Below, piece by piece: positions 28,901 through 40,900 of a DNA stretch of 64,000 nucleotides. How positions within the stretch are numbered: position 1 is the first letter of the stretch; the number at the start of each line of letters is the position of its first letter. Under the pieces are notes generated by a model. The model searched no databases. It worked only from the letters and a program-made list of their open reading frames with translations, and was not told the DNA's origin. A program made the translations under genes and the position numbers. The DNA lies in contig JAALGY010000023.1 of assembly GCA_032358165.1 (NCBI GenBank), positions 124,001 to 188,000 of the forward strand, written 5' to 3'. Origin of the DNA: Diplosphaera chodatii. Its lineage: Eukaryota; Chlorophyta; Trebouxiophyceae; Prasiolales; Stichococcaceae.

Positions 28901-31900
28901 TCGCAAGCCAACTTTGATTTTGTGGACCCTGCTGGCTTTTGTAATCTGATGCAAAGAACCGAGGTTTATTTTGCTGTCCACACCATTGCTCATCAGGGTG
29001 TTATGCTGCAGGGGTCTTCGCCACTCAACAGCGTGCTGCACGCCGGTGGCGCTCTCGCAGACGCGCTGCTGCCCGAGCAGACCGCCGCTGGGGTGCGCAC
29101 AGCATTTGCCGCCAAGGCATTTGGCGGCGCAGCTCTGGCGGACCTGACGGCCGCGGCGCCGCTCGTCAGCCTGCAGCTGTTCTCCTCGCTGTCAGGGACG
29201 CTCGGCAACGCCGGGCAGACGAACTACGCAGCCGCGAACGGCGTGCTCGACAGCCTTGCATCCAAGCTGCAGGTGCTTTCGCGGCGTGCAACACCAACAT
29301 AGCAGCGCAAGTCGTGAACACTGGCGGACAAGAACGCAGCAATGCATCTATATAAGTGAAAAGGGTTTGAAGCCAGTATTCTTTCGGCCAGGAGCCGAAA
29401 CAACAGCCGGCATAGCAGGGGCTCCCGCGCATAGCAGTGTTGGCATGGTGCTGCTGGCTTGAGTGCTTGACTGCAGCACAGCAGCGCACCGTGACGAGCT
29501 TTGCGTTTGACGTGCAGGCATGCGGGCGAGCGGCTGTCGCCGTGGCGTGGGGGCCCTGGGGCGGCGCCGGCATGGCGGCGGCAGATCCCGGCCTGGCTGC
29601 GCGCCTGACCCGCCAAGGTGGTGACGGGCGGATGTCAAGGATGCACCTGCTCTGGCCGTTGATGGCATGAATGAATGACGCTACCTGCACCAATGCCTTG
29701 GTGGGAGGAAGCCAGCGGCTGCACAGCTCTGGGCTTGCGTGACGCCGCAGGTGTAGCTAGCCTCGATTTGGTGCATGTCAGGGCGCAGCTGACCCACCAG
29801 GAGCCTAGCAGCCCTCATGCCTCGGTCCACGCTGCAGGCTTCGGGACGCTGGACCCGGCGCAGGGCCTGGCGGTGCTGGCGGCGGCGCTGGACGCTGCTT
29901 CCTTGTTCCCGCCGGCCCTCGCCGCCAGCCCGCTGCTGTGGGGCGCGCTCCTGAAGCCGGGAGCGCCGCGCAGCAACATCGCAGCCTACTCAGAGTTTGT
30001 GGTTTCAGTTTCAGAACAGCAGTCTGCGCAGCGGTCACAGCAGGGGCTGCAGTTGGTACATCAGCGGGGTGCCCGCGCCGCAATGGCAGCGTCAGCAAGT
30101 GGCAAATCAGGCAGCAGGAAGCAGCAGGGCGCTGAATGCACGGCGCAACTGCTGGGCATGGCGCGGGACGTTATTGGCGCGGACATAACTGCGGAGCAGC
30201 CTCTCATGGAGGTGAGTCGTCCTGTGGCAGCCACCCTTGATGCGGTATTATGTCAAACCAAGGAACCTGGGCATGGAAGCTGTGCCTGTGCTGGTAGCAG
30301 CTGAGGGCTACAGTCAGGCCTCTCGGTTTCTGAACCAGTTAACAGCGCTTGACCCCGCACGAAGTTGAGCGCAGTTGTGGGATGCCATGAAGCAGCCACA
30401 TTTCAGCTGCTGGAGTGTACTGCTTCCAGCGCGCTCAACTATGTATCTTCATGCAATCTCGGTGTTGGGCTGTCAACAACAGATACCTGATTCAAACACC
30501 TCATGTTGTCCCCTTTCCCACATGTACGTCGGTGTTGACTGACCTGGTTTGCTCAAGCAAAGAGTCGGCAGGCCCAAAGGCGATCGCAGCACTTCTGTGC
30601 TGCAATGTCTGCACCTGCTAAATATATAGCAGGGTGCAGCTCACCCAGCAACTGTATACCATTCGCATGCATTGTCATGTAGCAATCGCTTTCCACCCAT
30701 GCTTATTCTTGCCCTTTGCAGTGCAACCTTGTCAAAGTCTGAGCAAGCTGGTTGATGTACCCCACTAAGCTCTGGCAAGCTCTGCCTTTGCTTGTGGCAA
30801 CTGATCAGCTGGCATCTGCTACCGTGTTCACAACCAAGTTCTGCGTCAACAGGCTGGCCTGGACTCGCTTGGCGCTGTGGACCTGCGCAACGCCGTTGCT
30901 GCCGGGTTTGGCATTGACCTGCCGGCGACGGCGGCCTTCGACTATCCGACAGTTGCGGCGCTGGCGGCGCACATTGCCAGAGAGTCAGCAGCGGCAGCTG
31001 AGGCTGACACCACAGCAGCAGCTGTACCAGGGGATGATGTGTATTGGCGGCAGTCAGGCGCGGGTGGCGATGCGCCGGAAGGACAAGAAGCAGGAAGCAG
31101 TGGCAGCGGGATGTCAAGGGAGCAGGTGCTTGCTGGCGTGCGGGCCGCAGTGGCGGATGCGCTCGGGGCTTCCATCGGCGACGATGAGCCGCTCATGGAG
31201 GTGAAATGCGTCATTTGCTTTCTGCTGCATGAGCTGTGAGTGAACAGGGCTGCACACCTGGAAGGCAGCATAGCACAATGCATAGCTGCAAGGCTTCACA
31301 GCAGTGAGGTTCCCTGGGCACTCTGCAAGAGACCAAGTGGCCAAATCTGCGGCACGCCTTGCAACACCACATGGGCTCAACATGATCGAACCCCGTAACT
31401 TTGCTAGTAGCTGAGTACGCTGGTGGGGTGTGAAAAGCACAGGCAATAGTTTTGACGGTAGGCGCGTTAAGATGCGAGGCTCCTGCTTGAGGAACCTACA
31501 CCTTACCCACTTAACAGTTGATACAACGGCCTGCTGTCTGCAGGCGGGCCTGGACTCGCTGGGCGCTGTGGACCTGCGCAACTCGCTGTCGGCGGCCTTC
31601 AGCACAGATGCGCTGCCTGCCACGCTGGCGTTCGACTACCCGACGGTCGCGGCGCTGGCGCAGCTGCTGCTGTCGCTGCAGCCGCAGCCGGCCGCGCCCC
31701 AGGTGCGCACAGTCCACGCAGGGAAGTGGGTGGAGCATGCGTGCTGCCACTGATAGGCAGCTCATCAATTGCCGCCATGAAAGCCGGAATGTGTATGCAC
31801 ATGTGACCAGCCGCGGCAGGCCTTTGATGACAAGTCCGAGTTCGCCGTGCCAGCCCGAGCACTGCGTCCTCCGAAATGACGATGGTCTGCCGACTGAAGT

Positions 31901-34900
31901 GGGCAGGAGTGCAGGCATCATACTGATTGAAACGCCGGTCGCCACACCTGCATATGTTCTCAGCTGCAGGGCAGGATACCAGCTGGGCCGACGCTTGCGC
32001 CAAGCAGCCGGGCAGGCCAGGACGTCAGCAGTGCCACTTGCGAAGTGGTTGCCACAGCCAGCAAATACCCCAGCGGCACAGGTTAGTCCACCTGCTACGA
32101 CCAAGTGTGCTGCCCCGCCAGCGGCACGCAAATGATTACTGTACCCAGATGCTTACGTCACGGTTTGCTTGCAAACAACGCACCACATGTCCCTGCTTGC
32201 AAAGATAGGCGGTCTTGCAGGAAGTTCGGAAGAGAACAATCTCACTGTGCAGGTATTGCTGGCTTCTGGGATACCATGGTGGCGGGCGCGACGCTGCAGG
32301 GCCTGGTGCCGCGGGAGCGCTGGGACGCGGATGCCCTGTACTCCACGGAGGCGGAGCCCGGCCGCAGCTACGCCCGCTTTGGCGCCTTCCTGCAGGTGAT
32401 TCACACTGTCACCGTCAGCGTCAGCGATGTCAGCTACATGTCAGACACTGCGTACAAAGCTAGGGGTAGTTACAGGAAAACTTCTATAACTACCCGCAAC
32501 AGAGCTAACACTTGCAGCTTGTACACGTTCGAAAAAGCGTCAGCAAGCAGCATCTCCCGGGTGCAATGTGCAGCCAACGTTTCATGTCCCAGTTCGCAAC
32601 ACTTCAGGCTGCGCTAGCAGGTCTCAGCTGCTGACTAGTCAGCAGCATGAACAGCTGCTGTCAGAGCTGCAGCGGGTCGTCGCTAGAGCGGCCGCTGAAC
32701 AGCAATGTAGTGTCATCGAAACAGAACAACCAACCAATAGTCAAGGGCTCTGTGGCCACTCGTCTGCTTCACGCAGGGTGCGGAGCTGCATGACGCATCC
32801 TACTTCCGGCTGCCGGCGCACGAGGCGGCGGCGCTGGATCCGCAGACCCGCCTGCTGCTGGAGGCCAGCGCCGAGGTGGGTTGTAGCGACCAGAAAAGCG
32901 ATATGGGGTTGCAGTGTGCAACAGTGGCCAGTGTCAGCGCTTTGGTGCTGGCAGCGTGCTGCACCTGAGGCACGTCAGGCACTGCTGCACAATGCAGGCA
33001 CGCTCATTGGAGCAGGTTGCATGCTGGACGGTGTTCAAAGTCGCTCAACGTTCCACCCTGCAACACAAACACACCCGGCTCATGAGGATATCAGCAACCT
33101 ACAAGCACATCTTCTCATGCTGAACGCCCTGTGTCGACCCCAGGCGCTGTCAGACGCGTCAGGCGTGGGCGCCCCCCGCACCGGCACCTACGTCGGCTGC
33201 ATGTTCACGGACTACATGGCGCTGGTGCGCGACGGTCATGGCCGCCACCACAACGGGGCCATCATGACAGGTTCGCGTGTGAAGGCCCCAAAGTTGGACA
33301 CATTGTGGTGATGCAATGCCACTTGTGGACTCTCTGACATTGTGATACAAAGTCACATCAAATATGTTGGCAGTCCACCATGTGGTGACATTCAAGGTTC
33401 GGTTGACAGTGTTATGTTGCTGGCATGCATACCAGCAGCCAAGCGCCCAGTGATGGAGGTGCAACTGCGCGAGACACGACTGCAAGTACAAGTGCTGTTA
33501 AAGTCTTCTGCGGCGCTTGGCTGCCTATGCGTACAACGAGGCTGATGCGCTTGTTAACACTGCGAGATACTGCACTGAGACACTGAGCCAATGCAAGCAT
33601 GACCGCTCTGCTGACGCCATATAGGCTGTTGACAACGTTTCGAATGACCAGAGGTCTGTTCATCTTGCCAGCCCACCACCTCCGCTGACAAACCACCTCA
33701 GCAGAGCATGTGATTTATTGCATCAGGTGTTGGCGCGCCGTACCAGAGCGGGCGGGTGGCGTACGCCTTCGGCCTGCAGGGACCCTGCTATGGCATTGAC
33801 ACCGCCTGTTCCTCGTCGTTGGTGGCAACGCACGCTGCCGCAGCAGGTCAGCCTGCCACTCTGTCATCGTCTTAGACCCATACCGCACAAGTTTTCGCTA
33901 CTGCAAGCATGACGGCCCACGCCAGAGCATTGACCATTCATATTGTCAGCAGCGCGCCAATCAGCAACTGCGCTGACAGATCTGATCACATCAGTCACTG
34001 ATGATGTGATGAGGTCAACAAAGTCCATTTGCCGGTTGAATGATCATGTGTCTTATTTACGCTTGTAAGCCTACATGTCGCCAGCAGCGCAGCATGCAGC
34101 GCTTACCGCTGCGTGTGTGTGAATTCTCAACCCACTCCAGCGTCTGCCTAACCATACCAGCCTGCCACTGCTGGTGTGCCTCCAGGCATCGCGGCGCACG
34201 AGGCAGACGCGGCGGTGGCGGCAGGTATCAATCTGATGCTGTGGCACGAGGTCACCGCCGGCATCTGCCAGCTGCAGGTGGGCCCCAGCTGGCACCTTGT
34301 GTTGGGGCGTAATCTCAGTTGCATCAATTACCCCTACTTTTTGTGATCCGTTGTCATGAAAATGTGCATGGTACGAACCTCAGAGAGCACTTTCTGTACA
34401 GCACTGCACAGTTTTGTCACGGCCCTGCAAGGCCAATGTTCCATTGTTTACATCTAAAGTGGGTTCGACGTAAAGCCATCATGGTATGTATATTGCGCAG
34501 GCATTGTCGCCCGTAGGGCGTTGCCAGTCCTTTGAGGCGGCAGCCGACGGCTACGGCCGCGGCGAAGGCATCGCGGTGCTGCTGCTGCGGCGCACAGCAG
34601 CACCCTCTACACAACACGAACCGGCTGCATATGACGAGGAAGACAACGACGACGACTATGAGATAGGCTCGAGAAACTTGGGGGGCGCCACACATGCTGC
34701 ACATATGAAGCGGCGGGCGCCCCACCCTGCACTAATCCCGCCGCTGGCAGTCGTGCTGGGCAGCGCGGTCAACCAGGACGGGCGCTCCAGCAGCCTGACC
34801 GCCCCCAACGGGCCTAGTCAGCAGGTGATGTCCGAACCGGTATGTCAGATGCCTCGAGTGGTGCCGGCTGATACTGAGAACGTGGATGTAGGCACCGGCA

Positions 34901-37900
34901 TGTGGTGTTTATGCCCCTGCAGGTGCCCTCCACCCACTTTTCAGTACCAGCCATGGCTGCTGTACTGCCATGACCTGAATGTGCTCGAAGCTTGTAAGAC
35001 CTAGCCAAGAAGTGCAAGCCAGCAGATCCGAATCCGAGCTGCTGATGAATGACGGATGGGCTGATTGATGACGCAGCTTATTTTACGAGCTCAGGTATCT
35101 GAACCTTGGCTGCTGAATACCGCAGGCTCTGGTGGCAACCGCTCTGGTGGCCGCAGCCGTCGCGGCGGCCGGCGTGGCGTATGTGGCGGTGCACGGGACG
35201 GGCACGCCGCTGGGGGACCCTATCGAGGTGGGCGCCCTGGGGGCGGCGCTGGGCGGCGCCGGCAGCAGCAAAGGAAGGAGCGCCGGCGCCGGCACAGCTG
35301 CAGGCGACAGCGGCGGGGAAACGATGGGACAGCGGGCTGCGGTCACGCTGGGCTCGGTCAAAGCCTGCTATGGCCACACAGAGGGCGCTGCTGGTATTAC
35401 AGGTGCGTGTTAGCAACCAAACATTACTATGCTAACATGTAGTCCAGCAGGTCACGGCAATGTAGGGACTTCCTGCGGATTGATCACGTTTTCCTCAGCC
35501 GCACATCCAAACGAAAAGTCTGACACATGGGCAAGCCCAGTTTCCTCTGGCTTAGCACTCATCGCACCCTTTTGTGTGTGCCTGCCACAAACAAGATGTG
35601 TCCGCCGCTCTGCTGCATAAAACCTCCTGGTGTTCTCGAGATGGAGCCTTGAAATACTCAACAGCAATGCCTGACATCTGCACAGGGGCGCTGCTGGCGG
35701 CGGCGGCCCTGCAGCAGGCGGCGGCGCCGGGGGTGATGTGCCTGCGGGGCGTCAACCCGTATGTGGGCGCGGCGCTGGGGGACTGGGCAAAGCGCGCAGG
35801 CGAGGCGCCGATTGTGCCCCGCGCCTTTGCTGCCACGCCGAACCTTGCGGCCGCATCCGCCGTCGCAGGTAGCCTTGTTTGTCGCTCATCTGTTGTGTCA
35901 CGTCCTCACATTGTGTCATGCAGTTTTGCTGGCATCCATCTCCGTGGTGCTGTGCTATCGTTGTATGGCAGTGCAAGTGCACATATGATGTGGCAACAGT
36001 CTGATGCAAACAGCATTGCATATGTATCCCCTAATGCACCCTGAAGGTGGGGTGCCATCTTGCCTCTCTTTTCAACGAGAGCATACTGTCACTACACCGG
36101 CGCTGGGAAAGGACCATATGGAATTTTCAATGTGCGTCCCCAGATCAAAATCGGCTGCATGGCCGTTTCGTGCGCTGCTTCAGCGTGTTTTGCTCATATG
36201 CTGTCAAGTGTAGGCGTACAGCGGCCTGTGAGGCAAAGCATACGATGCGGAAGATCGCGCCGACTATGATCTGGGATCGCTGATCGATGGCATTTCCCTG
36301 CTAGCTGTGCAACTTCATGGTCCAACCTCTCCACGCCGATGCTGGTGCAAGGCAACCTTGCGGCTTGTGGGTTTCTCCCGGATCACGGTCGACCACCGCA
36401 GCTTTCTTGGCATGTCTGACGAGCGTTGGGTTCTATCATGTCTGACTCATACAAGTCCGGCACAGGCACCAGCTCCTTCGGCATGAGTGGCGTGAATGCG
36501 CACATGCTGCTGGGGGCGGGCGGCGGCAGCGCAGGGGATGCGCCCAGGCTGCTGCAGGGTGGGCGGCTGCCGTGGCGCCGCAGCCGCTTCTGGCCGTCTC
36601 CGCCGGCACGGCACCTGGCGCACCCCGCAGCACGGCAGTCGCCCGGCGTCTTCAGGTACGTACCTCTTGCCGCACTGCCTCGTTATACAGGGGTGTAAAG
36701 TGCCTGTGACGAGAGACACCAGGCAGTAATTGAATGTGCGCCTAAAGCGGGCAGCACACCCTGGTATCACTTGTGAACTATGTCCGCTAAGGCTGACAAT
36801 GCAAAAGCACAGGCGACTGCTGGGACATAGTCGTGAAAGGGTGTCTCCACGGTTGGTAGCAATGCTGATGGTACCCATTCTGTCTGTCAGCAGAGAGCTC
36901 TAATCCGGCATGTTGCTACCTGCCGTTGTGAAATCCTTCGTGACTATGTCCTAGCGGTCCACTGTTTTCCTGCAGCGAGTGACGGACAATGGTCAGAGTT
37001 TGCATGGGCGTGTTGTTGCACCGCTTGCAATGGGTTCTGCATGTAAGAGGCCATATCTGAATGCTATTGCATTGATGATGCCATGACGCCCTGTGTTGCA
37101 GGTTTGCCGCTGCACTGGGCACAGCGGCGCTGCAGGGCCTGCGGGACCATGCCGTGCATGGCCGCCTGCTGCTTCCCGCTACTGCCATGCTCGAGGCACG
37201 TCATTGAGAAGCCAACGGTTGCCGACTTGGGAATGCCAGTGCTGCTCGAAGCAATGTCGCTGCAGTCCTTGATGGCTACATGAACACCTTGCGGCTGAGC
37301 ATGCCATGCTTGTGCAGGCCGCTGCAGCAGCCACACTCAGCCTGATGGACGATGCAGCCAGCGCTCTGGGTCTGCTGAGCCGTGTGTCCATACTGGCGCC
37401 CATGCTGCTGGGAGCGGCAGGTTCCACAAGCGTGCTGACGACAGAGGTCATTTCACCGTCAGGCGACCTGAGCATTTGGTCCAGCAGCTTTGCAGCAGAG
37501 CCGTCGCTGCACATGCGCTGCTCAGCTGGCTGCCGCAAAGATGCACAGCAAGCAGCAACGCGCGCAGGGCCGCTTGCCACCGCCTTGACACAGTTCGGCA
37601 GAAGTGCGGCAGCGGCTGCGATGCTACTCTCCGGATCTCAGACCGAAGACCAACCGCAGGCCGCAGGGCAGCTGGCTGCCGTGTCTGTGCACAAAGCAGC
37701 CGCTTCAGGTGCAAAGGGGTCTGCTCCCGTGGGCCTACGGTTATCTTTGTGATGGTATGTGACGCATCTTTCTGCTGCGTTTCAGCACTCGGCGGTATGT
37801 GAAGCACACTGCAATTCTTACCAACATGCCTTGATGGTGCTCCCGCAGGATACTGTGTCAACCCAGCACTGGCGGATGCCGCTTTGCACCTCAGCGCCGT

Positions 37901-40900
37901 GAGCAGCCCTGCAGCAGAGGCGGGGCCGCCTCCACCGCGGGTGCCAGTGTCCATCGGAGCCCTGCCAGTGGCGCCGGCAGCGCAGTGGCAGCCGACGCAG
38001 GGCTGGGCTGCGGCGGCTGCGGGGCTGGCTGCTGCAAGCCCTTCAGAGGTGTGCCCATCTGCTCACTGCCCAAAAATTGCTGCTATACCCTTTTCGATGC
38101 AACCCAGACAGCTTGACGGCCGCATCAACCGTGGGGTGCGTGCTTTGCAGGCCATAGCCGATGTTTGGCTGACGGCCGAGGGAGACCAGGCGGACTTTGC
38201 AGTGCATGGGCTCGTGTCCAAGGCGATGCGCAGCGGCGGCACAGCACGTCAGGAGGTGAGTGGCGCTGCATGGGACGTCGTGCTTCTTGGCCATGGTCTG
38301 CAGATCGTCCCGTACTCAGCACTGCATGGACAAATCCGGCGGCCACCTCTGCACATGTGGCGGTGCACAGGCAGGGCAGCAGGTGCAATACCAGATCCAG
38401 TGGCAGGTTGGGCAGCCACAGCAGCAAGCTGCTGCACAGTCAGCTGGCGGCCATGTGCAGCGCTTGCAACTGCGGCAGCAGAAAACAGCAGCAGATATGG
38501 CTGCGGCTGTGTGTGCAGCAGTACAGCTACTGCAGCACCTGCAGAAGCCGTCAATCCAGAAGGCAGAGCAGCATGTGCAGCTGATGGTCTGTGCAGAAGC
38601 ACTCGGATCACCAGGCTCCTCGGCAGCTGGCAGCAGCAGAATTGCCGCTGCAGCGGCAGCAGCCGCCCTGCTCAGAGTCGCAGCGTCCGAGGCTCCCGAT
38701 CAGGGCTTCAGCGTGGTGCAGAGCAGCCCACAGCAGCAGACTAACAGTCAGCACACAGCAGCAGTTTCAGACACGGCTGACGCATATGGAGCAGCCATGT
38801 CAGCAGGCACTGTGCTGCTGCCGCGACTGCTTCCCGCTGCCTCGCCGGCAAGCAGCGGCTCTGGCAGCAGTGCCGCTGCCACCAGGGCAGGCAGCGCTGC
38901 TGGGAGCGAGCCGCCGCTAGGGTCCCAGCCCGCCAGCTGGCGCCAGGTGGCCATCAGCGGCGGCCTAGGCGGTCTAGGTCTCCTGGCGGCGGCGTGGCTG
39001 GCGTGGCAGGGCGCGCAGCACATCGTGCTACTGGGCCGCACGGGCAGGTGGGCTAGTGGATCGATACGCTGGGGCAGGACATGTGACACAGCATGCGGCT
39101 CAAGCACAGCATGTCAGGGCTGCCATACTTTCCTCTGGTGTGCACAATCCCAGCTGACTGCAGCTGGGAGGAAGCAGAGGGTTGCAGGAGTTGTCCCATA
39201 CTGTGCTTGACAGGCAACCCAGCTGCTATGGTCAAGTGTCTGGCGTCTGTACACAACAACCATACAAACAAACTGAACTTCACAGCCCGACCGGCAATGC
39301 AGATGGTCCGGAGCGCTGGCGCCAGTGCTGCGGGCGCTGCTCGTGGCGTTACAGGGTGGCAGCGTGACGCTGCACCGCTGCGATGTGGCGGCCACTGATG
39401 AGGCGGCGGACGTGGCGGGTGCTGCTGACGTCCTGCTGCATACCGGTGGCGTGTTGCAGGTACAGCGCAGCTCAGGTAGCGTAGGTGTTGTTTGAAAGGC
39501 TTCCTGTGCATTGCAAGGCTGCAGTCAGTGTGTGGGTTCGTGTTGACATGATGGTCCACAGTGAATGTGGCCATTTCGTGAGGACCCGCCTGTACACTGA
39601 TTGCACATCTGTGGACATGTGATTGAGCCTGCTGACTCTTTGTGCAAGCATGACATCAGCACACGAACGACTTACTTGATCCCCTGATCATCCGCCACCA
39701 GCAATTCTGTCTTGACATGGTCGTCAGATTGCCCTACTCTTGTCGTGCTGCTGAACATAGATCATGTAATTGTAATTATGCTTAGGACGGCCTGCTGGGC
39801 AGCCAGACGCTGGGCAGCCTGCGCGCCGTGCTGGCGCCCAAGGTGGCGGGCCTGGCGAACCTGGCTGCCGGAAGCGGTGGAAGCGGCGCGGCCGCCGGCT
39901 GGAGGGCGCTGCTGGCGTTCTCGTCGATTGCGGGGGCGCTGGGGTCAGCAGGGCAGGGCAGCTATGCTGCCGCCAACTCTGCGGTGGACGCATGGTCCGG
40001 GGCCGCCGCCGTGCAGGTGGCCGACTTTGATGCTTTATAGATGAAACAGTACACTTGCATGTGCACCGTGGCTCTGGCACGCTGCTGTCCTCCCTGGCCA
40101 TGGCCGCAAAACAGCAGCCTGGCCATGGTAATGTGCGTATGCCGGACACACGGTGGCTGCAACATTTGCATCAAGCTTTTGTTCGAGTGGACCGTTCACT
40201 GCAGCAACACGTGCAGGGAACGTTCTGCTGTCCAGGAATGACACAGAAGGAGCGCTGCAAACACATCAGGCTGTCTGGCTATTGCTGCAGGGGCAGCCTG
40301 CGCAGTCGGTGCAGTGGGGCGCCTGGGCGGAGGCCGGCATGGCGGCGGGGCAGGCGGGCCTGCTGACCCGGCTGGCGCGCCAGGGCTACGGGGCGCTGGC
40401 GCCGGCGGAGGGGCTGGCGGCGCTGCGGGCGGCGCTGCAGGGTGTCCAGGGCGTGGCGGCAGAAGCCGGAAGCAGCGGCGCCGTGGCCATGGCGGCAGTC
40501 TTCCGCTGGGACCGCTTCCTGTTTGGTGAGTAATGAGGACTCTGGTGCAACACGTGTTCTTACGCAGAGCTGCACATGTCCAGACGTAAAGGGCCAACAT
40601 GTAATGTTCTTGATGGATGCTGCAGGCCGGCGCAAGGGCCAGGGTCTGTTTGCCGAGTTGGTGCCAGATGCGGCAGCAGGGACTCAGAGCGACGACAGCC
40701 AGCCAGCCACGACCCAACGGCAGCCATATGCGGCTCACACGCAGCCTGTACCCAATGCTGCTGAGGTTCTGGCACGGCTTTCAGGTGAGTGGGCCAGCAA
40801 CCGAAAGCAGTGCTGCGTTCCTGATGCTGCGGCGCAGCAGCTGTGCTCTGCAGGTGCATAGACATATCTGCAGTGTTCAGCTGCAGAGCCCCCGTCTCAC

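Noticed and set aside
37196..37201. GT donor at 37200 for the first DH3 exon
   Set aside because: It leaves the wrong phase for the exon at 37318. A GC donor after GAG at 37195 restores it.
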